Assembly: GCA_013002995.1 (NCBI GenBank)
Contig: JABDLO010000130.1
Span: 1 to 41,370 of the forward strand
DNA: 41,370 bases
Source: Saprospiraceae bacterium
Lineage (GTDB): Bacteria > Bacteroidota > Bacteroidia > Chitinophagales > Saprospiraceae
Reading direction: 5' to 3'
The position numbers and the translations under genes are program-made. This document shows positions 8,393-17,023 of the stretch, piece by piece (within the stretch, counting starts at the first letter, position 1; each line of letters begins with the position of its first letter). The notes below the pieces were generated by a model. The model was given only the letters and a program-made list of their open reading frames with translations. It had not been told where the DNA came from and searched no databases.

Positions 8393-9265
8393 TTATTTAA
8401 TAATCTGTAATTCGGTTCTTCGGTTTTGAGCCCTTCCCTCACGAGTGGAGTTAGTGGCGATTGGTGAAGCTTCACCCTTAGATTCTGTTCTTATTTTTGA
8501 AGCGCTCACTCCTTTCCTGACGAGATAATTTTTAATGGCTTGCGCCCTTTCAAGTCCAAGCCGCATATTTTCATCAAATGATCCGAGTCTATCCGTGTGT
8601 CCTGTCAGCCTGATGGTTTCACCTGAGGATTTAACCCTTTCTGCAACTTTGTTGAGATAATCTTCAACTTCCGGGTCTGCAACCCGACTGGTAGAATTCT
8701 GTTGGAATCTAATGATCGTCCGGTCAGGAATGGATTCATCGATATTATTGCGTTTGATGAATGTCCTGAAATCCACGGCTGAAAAAGGACCATCAGATGA
8801 TAAAGATTCATCATCAACAGCCTTGGCTACCAATTGAATGCGCTCACCATCAAGAGGAGGCGAAAGCATATCTTTAATTCTATTGGCTCTTGCCAGACCC
8901 AGATTTTCGTAAGATGTGTTATTGACTTCGTCTGGGTGATATAATCCGGAAATCTCAAGATTATTACCATCCGTCAGACCATTGATGAGCTGGTTTTTAT
9001 AGGATTGCCAGGCTTCTTTAACCTCTGGTGTTTCTTGTCCCCAATTAAAGGCTAAGTAGGCCGGACCGGTATCAGCAGCTACATTATCAACTCCTGTTCC
9101 TGCTGCATCATTGGACGTCGATGCATTTTCATCAGCTTCATCTCGCGAATCCACTGCTGTTACAGAGCCATCACTTTCCTGACAGCAATCCTTATTACTT
9201 TGGAAAAGAAACCAACCGAGGAGAAGCCACAAAAAGATGCTTAAAGCAGTGATAAAAGCTCTCAT
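8393..9265 (-). CDS. OmpA-family peptidoglycan-binding protein with N-terminal membrane anchor
   Basis: 290 aa. Residues 3-22 are a hydrophobic anchor (FITALSIFLWLLLGWFLF) and 30-68 an acidic, Ala/Ser-rich linker. The C-terminal OmpA domain is at about 183-290: TGHTDRLGS, then NMRLGLERAQAIKNYL, then GRAQNRRTEL. Asp225 and Arg240 have the spacing of the diaminopimelate-binding Asp/Arg pair of OmpA domains. Residues 69-150 look like a second, degenerate OmpA fold (LEISGLYHPDE, then LGLARANRIKDML). The protein is thus probably an inner-membrane or periplasmic anchor holding the complex to peptidoglycan. It is the first gene of a two-gene minus-strand operon with the helix-hairpin-helix protein. 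It lacks the beta-barrel of classical OmpA. Confidence 0.9.
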   Translation of the reverse strand: MRAFITALSIFLWLLLGWFLFQSNKDCCQESDGSVTAVDSRDEADENASTSNDAAGTGVDNVAADTGPAYLAFNWGQETPEVKEAWQSYKNQLINGLTDGNNLEISGLYHPDEVNNTSYENLGLARANRIKDMLSPPLDGERIQLVAKAVDDESLSSDGPFSAVDFRTFIKRNNIDESIPDRTIIRFQQNSTSRVADPEVEDYLNKVAERVKSSGETIRLTGHTDRLGSFDENMRLGLERAQAIKNYLVRKGVSASKIRTESKGEASPIATNSTREGRAQNRRTELQIIK

Positions 9266-9380
9266 AGGTTACGTTCGTTTAAAAATTTCAAAAACTTATA
9301 AAAAATTAAAATATGACTTTTCCCCTATAATTCAGAGGATTAACCAATATTAATACATTTATTCAGACATAATTTTTACC

Positions 9381-9400
9381 ATTTGGTCACATTACCAAAT
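9381..9400. promoter_or_regulatory. Perfect 7-bp-arm inverted repeat upstream of fbp
   Basis: ATTTGGT (9381-9387) and ACCAAAT (9394-9400) are exact reverse complements around six bases. The site lies 50 bp upstream of a candidate -7 element and 89 bp before the fbp start, in the divergent region with the OmpA operon. It has no U-tract, so a dimeric regulator operator is more likely than a terminator. Confidence 0.5.
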
Positions 9401-9449
9401 TCTTCATTGGATATGATGTAGCTCATCTCTAATTATTGTTATAGCTCCG

Positions 9450-9457
9450 TATATTTG
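9450..9457 (+). promoter_or_regulatory. Candidate Bacteroidota -7 element for fbp
   Basis: TATATTTG matches the TAnnTTTG -7 consensus of the Bacteroidota primary sigma factor and would place the transcription start about 25-30 nt before the fbp ATG. No TTG element at the usual 17-23 bp spacing is apparent, so the call is moderate. Confidence 0.5.
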
Positions 9458-9488
9458 TAGATACCTAATCAATTTAAAAAAAATCAAC

Positions 9489-10493
9489 ATGACTAAGATT
9501 GTTACCCTTGACGAATTCATCATCACTTCTCAGAAAAAATACAATGATGCTACAGGTTCACTGACTCGATTACTTAGAGACATAGGCCTTGCAGCAAAAA
9601 TTGTAAATCGAGAGGTGAACAAGGCTGGACTTGTCAATATTCTTGGACTAGATGGTAGTGAAAATATCACTGGAGATGAAGTCCAAAAACTAGACATTTA
9701 CGCCAATGAAAAAATGATAGAATGCCTGGGGTACTCTGGTGAATGTTGTGGTATTGCTTCAGAAGAACTGGAAGAATTCATAGAGCTTCCACCAGTACCT
9801 TCCAAAAAAGCAGAATATGTTGTTGTTACGGATCCTCTGGATGGATCATCTAATATTGATGTAAATGTTTCAGTAGGAACCATTTTCGGTATTTATAAGA
9901 GATTATCGGATCCATCGGGCCCTGTACAATCTGAAGACTTTCTTCAAAAAGGAACGGAGATGGTTGCAGCTGGGTATGTTCTATACGGGACTTCAACCAT
10001 TCTTGTCTACACTACAGGAAATGGAGTGAATGGATTTACCCTTGATCCAACGATTGGGGAATTCTGTCTCTCTCATAAAGATATTAAAATGCCAAACTCA
10101 GGAAATTATTACAGTGTCAATCAGGGATACTACCTAAAATTTGACCTTGAGATGAGGCGGTATATTGATCATTGTTCAGACCTCAACCTAAGGCTTAGAT
10201 ACATCGGATCCATGGTGTCTGACATCCATAGGATTATGTTCCAGGGAGGAATCTTCCTATATCCCAATACCAGGAAATATCCTCAAGGCAAATTAAGGTT
10301 GCTTTATGAATGCAATCCAATGGCTATGATCATTGAACAAGCCGGAGGAAGAGCTGTTACTGCAACATTAGAAAGGGTACTCGACCTGGAAGTAAAAAGC
10401 CTGCATCAAAAGGCTACCATCGTGATGGGGTCACCGGATATGGTTGATGAAATGATAAGGTTTGTTGAAAAATATAGTGCTACGGTTGGGTAA
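9489..10493 (+). CDS. fbp: Class I fructose-1,6-bisphosphatase
   Basis: 334 aa, the usual length for class I FBPase. The enzyme hydrolyses fructose-1,6-bisphosphate to fructose-6-phosphate, the committed gluconeogenic step in the cytoplasm. The metal-binding core DPLDGSSNIDVNVSVGTIFG (residues 115-134) is intact, preceded by the acidic SEELEEF at 91-97. The substrate-site segment KLRLLYECNPMA (268-279) and QAGGRA (284-289) are also present. It is preceded by a -7 element and a palindrome, and followed after 63 nt by an ABC exporter gene on the same strand that may read through. No oddities were seen. Confidence 0.97.
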   Translation: MTKIVTLDEFIITSQKKYNDATGSLTRLLRDIGLAAKIVNREVNKAGLVNILGLDGSENITGDEVQKLDIYANEKMIECLGYSGECCGIASEELEEFIELPPVPSKKAEYVVVTDPLDGSSNIDVNVSVGTIFGIYKRLSDPSGPVQSEDFLQKGTEMVAAGYVLYGTSTILVYTTGNGVNGFTLDPTIGEFCLSHKDIKMPNSGNYYSVNQGYYLKFDLEMRRYIDHCSDLNLRLRYIGSMVSDIHRIMFQGGIFLYPNTRKYPQGKLRLLYECNPMAMIIEQAGGRAVTATLERVLDLEVKSLHQKATIVMGSPDMVDEMIRFVEKYSATVG

Positions 10494-10556
10494 TCCCACT
10501 TCAAGAAGCAACTATTATCATTTGAAGGCGTTAATACATAGTCTAAGAGCTGCTGC

Positions 10557-12320
10557 GTGAAAAATCTCTTTTATCTTAATAAGTATCTGGTTAAGTACAA
10601 ATGGAGGTTCCTATTGGGAATCATTTTTGTTGCTTTGTCTAATTATTTTGGAGTACTGATTCCACAAGAGATCAGAAAAGCCCTCGATTACGTCACTGAA
10701 CAAATCAAATTATTCAAGGAAGGAAGTGATGCAGCTGGAGGAGAAATCAACGAAGTCTTAATCATCTTCGCATTAACGATAGTTGGTTTTGTTATAGTGA
10801 AGGGAATATTGATGTATGCCATGAGGCAGACCATCATAGTCATGTCAAGGCTAATTGAGTTTGACCTGAGGAATGAAGTATTTGAACATCTCCAAAAAAT
10901 GGATCTTTCATTTTACAAGAGAAATAAGACCGGAGATTTAATGGCCAGAATTTCTGAGGATGTTAATAAAGTAAGAATGTATCTGGGCCCTTCAATACTT
11001 TATGGGATAAACATCACCACACTCTTTACTCTGACCATTTATGCCATGTTCAGGGTAAACACGACTCTTGCCATTTATACATTGATCCCACTTCCGCTCT
11101 TAAGCATATCGATTTATATAGTGAGTAGTATGATCAATAAAAGAAGTTCATTGATTCAAAAACAACTCTCAGTACTAAATAGCACGGCCCAGGAGGTATA
11201 TTCAGGAATAAGGGTCATCAAGTCCTATGTTAAAGAGAATCAATTCGGTGAATACTTTGCCGAACAAAATCAGGATTACATGGAAAAGTCCTTATCTCTT
11301 GCTCGGATTAATGCTTTTTTCTTTCCATTGATGATCTTATTGATCAGTGCCAGTACATTATTGACCATCTTCATCGGTGGTGTACAGGTTTCCAAAGGAC
11401 TGGCAACACCTGGTAACATTGCCGAATTTGTAATTTATGTCAACATGCTCACGTGGCCTGTGACTTCTATTGGATGGATAGCTTCATTAATCCAACAGGC
11501 AGAAGTATCTCAGGGAAGGATCAATGAATTATTACATGAAGCTCCAGAAATAGTGAATCCCACCGTCAACGATCATCATCTGGAAGGTCGTATTACTTTT
11601 AATAATGTTGGATTCACTTATCCAAATAGTGGGATCAGAGCACTCAACAATGTAAATTTTGACTTATTGCCAGGTCAAAAGATGGCCGTTATCGGAAGGA
11701 CAGCCTCAGGAAAATCCACCATTGCAGATTTATTACTACGACAATTTGAAGTAACGGATGGTAATATCCTAATTGATGGAAAAGATATAAGAGAACATGA
11801 TCTAGCGAATCTAAGAAGAAGAATAGGATATGTACCTCAGGATGTCTTTCTCTTCTCAGACACGGTAAAGAACAATATTAAATTTGGTAAGAGTGATGCT
11901 ACTTCAACTGAAGTTGAATTGTATTCAGAGCACGCATCTGTGCATGAAGACATTCTGGAATTACCAAATCAATATGATACAACAGTTGGAGAAAGAGGAG
12001 TCTCTCTTTCAGGTGGACAAAAACAACGCATCTCCATTGCGAGAGCTTTCATTAAGTCTCCTGACATCATCATTATGGATGATGCCTTATCAGCTATTGA
12101 TACCAAAACAGAGAATAAAATCCTCTCTTATCTGGAGAAAGACCTCGCTGATAAAACAGCCATAATCATCACACATAGAATCTACAATCTTCTGGAATTT
12201 GACAAAATAATAGTCATTGAAGATGGACATATCGTAGAAGACGGCACTCACAATGAACTGCTTCTTAAAGGTGGTACTTATGCAGAATTATATGAGCAAC
12301 AGAGTATAGTTGAAGCTTAA
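10557..12320 (+). CDS. ABC-type exporter, fused membrane and ATPase domains (MsbA/MdlA-like)
   Basis: 587 aa from a GTG start. Residues 1-315 form a six-helix exporter membrane domain (hydrophobic stretches near 17-33, 67-88, 145-165, 170-190, 255-275, 285-305). The nucleotide-binding domain (about 345-580) has Walker A GRTASGKST (380-388), Q-loop Gln428, signature LSGGQ (484-488), Walker B IIIMD (504-508) and the His540 switch. The residue after Walker B, normally the catalytic Glu, is Asp509, as in one half of some heterodimeric exporters. It may therefore be a homodimer with slow hydrolysis or need a partner not in this window. Substrate (lipid, drug or peptide) cannot be read from the sequence. 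Confidence 0.92.
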   Translation: MKNLFYLNKYLVKYKWRFLLGIIFVALSNYFGVLIPQEIRKALDYVTEQIKLFKEGSDAAGGEINEVLIIFALTIVGFVIVKGILMYAMRQTIIVMSRLIEFDLRNEVFEHLQKMDLSFYKRNKTGDLMARISEDVNKVRMYLGPSILYGINITTLFTLTIYAMFRVNTTLAIYTLIPLPLLSISIYIVSSMINKRSSLIQKQLSVLNSTAQEVYSGIRVIKSYVKENQFGEYFAEQNQDYMEKSLSLARINAFFFPLMILLISASTLLTIFIGGVQVSKGLATPGNIAEFVIYVNMLTWPVTSIGWIASLIQQAEVSQGRINELLHEAPEIVNPTVNDHHLEGRITFNNVGFTYPNSGIRALNNVNFDLLPGQKMAVIGRTASGKSTIADLLLRQFEVTDGNILIDGKDIREHDLANLRRRIGYVPQDVFLFSDTVKNNIKFGKSDATSTEVELYSEHASVHEDILELPNQYDTTVGERGVSLSGGQKQRISIARAFIKSPDIIIMDDALSAIDTKTENKILSYLEKDLADKTAIIITHRIYNLLEFDKIIVIEDGHIVEDGTHNELLLKGGTYAELYEQQSIVEA

Positions 12321-12443
12321 TTTCAATCTTAAACCATCCAATTCCTTTACACCTTCGTTTTAATTTAAAAATCAGAAATAGTGAAATATTAGCTATTTTG
12401 TATATTTTAGATATATAATTGGGTACATTTTAAAAAGCGAATA

Positions 12444-12881
12444 GTGGAAAACGACGGTAAGAGAAAGTTTGAAAGTGTCTATTCTAATAAGGTAAAAGCC
12501 GGGAAAAGAAGAACTTACTTCTTTGATGTTAGGATGACGAAAGGGAATGACTATTACATTACATTGACAGAAAGCACCAAGAAATTTAATAGTTCCGGGT
12601 ATGAAAGACATAAAATCTTTTTATACAAGGAGGACTTCAATAGGTTTTTGAGTGGACTGGAAGATGTAATCAGCCATGTCAAGACTGAATTAATGCCTGA
12701 CTTTGATTACGAGCAGTATGAAAGAAGGGAAGAAGAGTGGGAAGCAAAGCAGAAACTTGAGCAAGAAAATGCTGAAAGCATTCAACCTCCTGCAGCTGCA
12801 GAGGAGAAGTCAGAAACCAATGACTCAGAAGAAGGCGATACCTCTGAAAGTATCGATTCTGAAGAAGATATGACTTGGTAA
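12444..12881 (+). CDS. DUF3276 / PUR-alpha-like nucleic-acid-binding protein
   Basis: 145 aa from a GTG start. The first 85 residues are a PUR/DUF3276 domain (KVKAGKRRTYFFDVRMTKGN, ITLTESTKKF, HKIFLYKEDFNRFLSGLEDV) typical of Bacteroidota. Relatives resemble eukaryotic Pur-alpha and bind single-stranded nucleic acid. The C-terminal 55 residues are an acidic, Glu/Ser-rich tail likely to be disordered. It stands alone in a plus-strand position with no close partner; its cellular role is not established. Confidence 0.88.
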   Translation: MENDGKRKFESVYSNKVKAGKRRTYFFDVRMTKGNDYYITLTESTKKFNSSGYERHKIFLYKEDFNRFLSGLEDVISHVKTELMPDFDYEQYERREEEWEAKQKLEQENAESIQPPAAAEEKSETNDSEEGDTSESIDSEEDMTW

Positions 12882-12943
12882 TTATTCCTTTTGATAGGAT
12901 AAACAGAACTGATGCGTTAATTAAGATTACAACTCAGGGTTGC

Positions 12944-14062
12944 TTACGTGCCCTTAATTTTAAATTTCATTAATCCACATTGTTCTCTTAGATCGGACTT
13001 CTCAAACCAAAAATCCTTAGCTTTTCTAATTGCCAATGAGACAAGGCTTTTTCTGCCTAGTGTTGATTCCGACTGATTGAATGTTGCTGTAACTACCCTA
13101 CCTCCACGACTCACACAGATGTCAATTACAACTTCTCCATCTTCGTCAGACAATATCAGGATATTAGGTTGTTTGAGTAATTTTCTGCTCCCGAGACCCT
13201 GACCTGAAATATCAAGAGTAAGATCCTCATCGATTTCAATACTATTGACAGACTCATCAATCAACCGCGGATCAACTGTCGGCTCTTCCACTATAATCTC
13301 ACTTGAGGAAATTGAATCTATAACCGATGTCTGAATCACCGGAGCTTCCTGATTACCCATATTGCTTTCTGGATCCTGCGTTGTAAGCACCCTGTTGATC
13401 TCAGGATCTGAAATTATTTCATCTGATTCTTTTACTTCTGATAAATCGCCTTCATTCATATCCTCAGCATACATACCATCCTGATTTTCTTCATTTCTAT
13501 TTTCAGAAACGGGAGGCGAAGGTGGCAAGGTCTCTCGATAACCACAATTGGTCTTAGCCGAAACGAGCGCTTTTGATGAACCTAATTTAACAGCAGCTTC
13601 CCAATCCTGACAGGCCAGATACTGTTGATCTCTATCCATGTAGATAGAAGCCCTGAATTCATAAAGCTCAGCATCGTCTTCGATCATCATCAAGGCAGTT
13701 GTCAATGAATTTAATGCTGCATCAAATTCTGTCAATTGATACTCGGCTTTCGCCAAAAGTGATATTGCTTCAGGAGTAATGCCTTTTAACTCAATATATT
13801 TAAGGATATCCTTCTTGGTACCGATGTAGGCTGATAATTTATATTTGGCATAGGCCCGAAGCGCCAATGCATCCTCAACGGTAGGATCTTCATTTATTAC
13901 GCGATTGAATTCACGGACAGCATCATCATATCGATCTGTGTCCAAAAGATACTTTGCCTTAACAAATGTAAACCCTATCTCTTCTTCATAAGATTGTGCC
14001 ACTGACGCTCCTATAGTCGAAATCAATATCAAGCAAGTAAAGAGATATTTCAATAAATTCAT
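12944..14062 (-). CDS. Periplasmic TPR protein with C-terminal TonB-like domain
   Basis: 372 aa. Residues 1-23 are a signal peptide (LFTCLILISTIGASVAQ). Residues about 28-175 hold TPR units (ALALRAYAKYKLSAYIG, ALNSLTTALMMIEDDAELYE, ACQDWEAAVKLGSSKA). Residues 180-285 are an acidic low-complexity linker. The C-terminal 85 residues (DEDGEVVIDICVSRGGRVVT, then LAIRKAKDFWFEK) resemble the TonB C-terminal fold found on many Bacteroidota envelope proteins, although no TM anchor or proline-rich spacer of a classical TonB is present. It is probably a periplasmic scaffold. It converges with the PUR-alpha gene and is divergent from the thiolase. Confidence 0.8.
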   Translation of the reverse strand: MNLLKYLFTCLILISTIGASVAQSYEEEIGFTFVKAKYLLDTDRYDDAVREFNRVINEDPTVEDALALRAYAKYKLSAYIGTKKDILKYIELKGITPEAISLLAKAEYQLTEFDAALNSLTTALMMIEDDAELYEFRASIYMDRDQQYLACQDWEAAVKLGSSKALVSAKTNCGYRETLPPSPPVSENRNEENQDGMYAEDMNEGDLSEVKESDEIISDPEINRVLTTQDPESNMGNQEAPVIQTSVIDSISSSEIIVEEPTVDPRLIDESVNSIEIDEDLTLDISGQGLGSRKLLKQPNILILSDEDGEVVIDICVSRGGRVVTATFNQSESTLGRKSLVSLAIRKAKDFWFEKSDLREQCGLMKFKIKGT

Positions 14063-14254
14063 TTAGTAGCCTTTATTTTAAGACGTATGCAAGTTAAGAA
14101 GGTTTGTTAATATTCAATTAAATTATTGCAAAATTGATTCCCTTAAAGGCATTTGAACCTAAATAATCCCAAATCGATTGTATTCAATAGGATATTTAGT
14201 CATTGCAATGCAACACTAGTTGCTGATGAATCGTAAGAGAACTCGCTACTTTTT

Positions 14255-14262
14255 TATATTTG
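14255..14262 (+). promoter_or_regulatory. Candidate -7 promoter element for the thiolase gene
   Basis: TATATTTG matches TAnnTTTG and lies 54 nt upstream of the thiolase ATG. A 10-bp perfect palindrome CATTGCAATG sits further upstream at 14201-14210. No well-spaced -33 TTG was seen. Confidence 0.45.
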
Positions 14263-14316
14263 CAATCCATAAATATTGGAATATTTTCCTAACCAAATAC
14301 CTATAAATAAATACTT

Positions 14317-15495
14317 ATGAATAAGGCTTATATCGTTTCAGCAGTTCGTACTCCAATAGGAAGTTTCGGAGGTATACTCAGTGGTTTTTCAGCCGTCCAA
14401 CTAGGAACATTCGCCATGAAAGGGGCTATGGAAAAATCAGGAGTCAATCCGGATCAGATCAATGAAGTTTTCTTTGGCAATGTCTGCCAGGCTAATCTTG
14501 GACAAGCACCTTCCAGGCAAGCTGCAATTGCAGCTGGAATTCCCTACAATGTACCTTGCACCACGGTAAATAAAGTCTGTTCTTCCGGAATGAAATCAGT
14601 AATGCTTGGAGCTCAATCTATCATGCTCGGTGCAGTAGACATCGTAATGGCCGGAGGTATGGAAAGCATGTCAAATATCCCTTATTACCTTCCTAAAGTC
14701 AGATGGGGAATGAAATACGGTGGCGGAGAACTAGTAGACGGTCTTGAAAAAGATGGATTAAGAGATGCATATGATCAGGGAGCAATGGGAATATTTGCCG
14801 ACAGAACAGCAGAAAAATATGGAGTGTCACGTGAAGAACAGGATGAATTTGCCATTCAATCTTACAAGCGTGCAGCTCATGCCACAGAGCAGGGATGGTT
14901 TAAGAATGAAATCATAGGCGTGGAAGTACCCCAACGTAAGAAAGACCCAATCATGGTTACTGAAGATGAAGAATTTAAGAAAGTAAGGTTTGATAAGATT
15001 CCTAATCTCAGACCTGCATTCACCAAAGATGGAACCGTTACCGCTGCCAATGCTTCAACCATTAATGACGGAGGATCCGCGATTATCGTTGCAAGTGAAA
15101 AAGCTGTAAAAGAATTAGGATTGACCCCCATCGCTGAGATCGTATCATTTGCAGATGCTGCACATGAACCGGAATGGTTTACAACTGCACCTACACTTGC
15201 AGCACCCAGAGCTATAAAGGCTGCAGGTATGACCCCTCAGGATGTAGATCTATACGAGGTGAATGAAGCGTTTTCTGTTGTTCCTATCGTATTCAACAAA
15301 GAGTTGGGATTAAAAGATGATAAAGTAAACATCCACGGAGGTGGTGTTTCACTCGGTCATCCACTGGGAGCATCAGGAGCGAGGATCATCACCACTCTAA
15401 TCCATGCGATGGATAAAGAAGGAAAAGAAAGTGGATGTGCCACCCTCTGTAACGGAGGTGGAGGAGCCAGCGCGATCATTCTTAAGAAGGTATAG
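14317..15495 (+). CDS. Acetyl-CoA acetyltransferase (thiolase)
   Basis: 392 aa, the standard length of biosynthetic-type thiolases. Condenses two acetyl-CoA or cleaves 3-ketoacyl-CoA. The nucleophile Cys88 sits in TTVNKVCSSGMKS, His348 in GGGVSLGHPLGASGAR, and the second catalytic Cys378 in CNGGGGASA; NEAF is also present. All catalytic residues are conserved. There are no beta-oxidation partners next to it, so synthetic (acetoacetyl-CoA) and degradative roles cannot be separated. It has its own -7 element. Confidence 0.95.
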   Translation: MNKAYIVSAVRTPIGSFGGILSGFSAVQLGTFAMKGAMEKSGVNPDQINEVFFGNVCQANLGQAPSRQAAIAAGIPYNVPCTTVNKVCSSGMKSVMLGAQSIMLGAVDIVMAGGMESMSNIPYYLPKVRWGMKYGGGELVDGLEKDGLRDAYDQGAMGIFADRTAEKYGVSREEQDEFAIQSYKRAAHATEQGWFKNEIIGVEVPQRKKDPIMVTEDEEFKKVRFDKIPNLRPAFTKDGTVTAANASTINDGGSAIIVASEKAVKELGLTPIAEIVSFADAAHEPEWFTTAPTLAAPRAIKAAGMTPQDVDLYEVNEAFSVVPIVFNKELGLKDDKVNIHGGGVSLGHPLGASGARIITTLIHAMDKEGKESGCATLCNGGGGASAIILKKV

Positions 15496-15586
15496 CAGGA
15501 TATTTGTCCATGTTTTACTGTCATTTTGTCATAATTGATTTTGAAAAGCCTTATTTTCGCACTCCATTTCTAAAAAATGAAGTGTT

Positions 15587-17014
15587 ATGTACAATGACAA
15601 TCCTACCCTGGTAGGTATCAATAAAAAAATTGACGAGGCTAAACAAGGACAGGTCTTCTTCAAAGAAAGTGAAGAAGCAAAAGCCGGAAAGCATTTCTAT
15701 ATAGAAAGCTATGGCTGCCAGATGAATTTCAGTGATTCTGAAATCGTTGCCTCAATTCTTGGGGAAGCAGGGTTTCAAGCTACTCGTAATATTGAAGAGT
15801 CAGATCTTATACTGATCAACACCTGCTCCATCCGTGAAAAAGCTGAAGAAACCGTCAGAAAGCGACTCAGGGTGTTCAATAAAATTAAAGACACCAAGCC
15901 AGGCACATTAATAGGTGTACTTGGATGCATGGCAGAACGGCTTAAAGCCAAATTCCTGGAAGAAGAAAAAATCGTTGATCTTGTAGTCGGGCCTGATGCA
16001 TATCGTGATCTACCCAAGTTAGTAGCTACTGCAGAGGATGGTGAGAAAGGGGTAAACGTTTTCCTTTCAAGAGAAGAGACCTATGCTGATATATCTCCAG
16101 TGAGATTAGGAACAAACGGTGTCACGGCATTCATCTCCATCATGAGGGGATGTGACAACATGTGTTCTTTCTGTGTGGTACCATTTACTAGAGGAAGAGA
16201 AAGAAGCAGGGATGCATACTCTATCGTTGCTGAAGCTGCAGATCTTTACGAGAATGGATATAGAGAGGTTACTCTATTAGGTCAGAATGTTGATTCTTAT
16301 AAATGGGCACATCCTGAAGGAACTGAGGAAGTGAACTTTGCCCAATTGATTGAAAGAGTAGCTTTGGTACATCCTGACTTAAGAGTCAGATTTTCCACAT
16401 CCCATCCTAAAGATATTACAGATGAGGTCTTATATACAATGGCCAAGTATGAAAACATCTGTAATTACATCCACCTTCCTGTCCAGTCAGGAAACTCAAG
16501 AGTTCTTAAACTCATGAATCGTACATATGATCGTGACTGGTATAAAGAAAGAGTGGAAGCCATTTACCGCATCATTCCTGAATGTGCCATTTCATCAGAT
16601 ATCATTGCCGGCTTTTGTACAGAAACGGAAGAAGAGCATCAGGAAACCTTATCCATGATTGAATGGGCTAGGTACAGTATGTCATATATGTTTTATTACT
16701 CAGAGCGTCCGGGTACCCTTGCGGAGAGAAAGTATGAAGATGATATTCCTCTAGAATTGAAAAAGAGAAGGTTGAGTGAAATCATCAGGTTGCAAAACCA
16801 CATTTCTCTTGAGCACAATAAGCGTGATATCGGAAAGACATTTAAAGTATTGATAGAAGGAAATTCCAAGAAATCCGATCTTGACTGGAAAGGAAGGAAT
16901 TCCCAGAATAAAATGATTGTTTTTAAGAAAGAAGCTAATACACAACCAGGTGACTATGTAAAGGTAAAGATTACTGACGCTACCAGTGCGACTTTAAAAG
17001 GACACCAGGTCTAA
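15587..17014 (+). CDS. miaB: tRNA-2-methylthio-N6-dimethylallyladenosine synthase MiaB
   Basis: 475 aa. Radical-SAM methylthiotransferase that converts i6A37 to ms2i6A37 in tRNAs reading UNN codons. The N-terminal UPF0004 domain has the auxiliary-cluster cysteines Cys44 ([10 protein letters not shown]), Cys80 (NTCSIREKA) and Cys114 (LGCMAERLK). The radical-SAM motif is Cys189-Cys193-Cys196 ([10 protein letters not shown]). A C-terminal TRAM domain follows at about 400-475. It heads a plus-strand run with the sigma-54 activator 9 nt downstream, an order I recall as common in Bacteroidota. Confidence 0.97.
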   Translation: MYNDNPTLVGINKKIDEAKQGQVFFKESEEAKAGKHFYIESYGCQMNFSDSEIVASILGEAGFQATRNIEESDLILINTCSIREKAEETVRKRLRVFNKIKDTKPGTLIGVLGCMAERLKAKFLEEEKIVDLVVGPDAYRDLPKLVATAEDGEKGVNVFLSREETYADISPVRLGTNGVTAFISIMRGCDNMCSFCVVPFTRGRERSRDAYSIVAEAADLYENGYREVTLLGQNVDSYKWAHPEGTEEVNFAQLIERVALVHPDLRVRFSTSHPKDITDEVLYTMAKYENICNYIHLPVQSGNSRVLKLMNRTYDRDWYKERVEAIYRIIPECAISSDIIAGFCTETEEEHQETLSMIEWARYSMSYMFYYSERPGTLAERKYEDDIPLELKKRRLSEIIRLQNHISLEHNKRDIGKTFKVLIEGNSKKSDLDWKGRNSQNKMIVFKKEANTQPGDYVKVKITDATSATLKGHQV

Positions 17015-17023
17015 AATTAAAAT

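Noticed and set aside
14201-14210. CATTGCAATG palindrome as an operator of the thiolase gene
   Set aside because: A single 10-bp palindrome is expected by chance in a region of this size; no second copy was seen.
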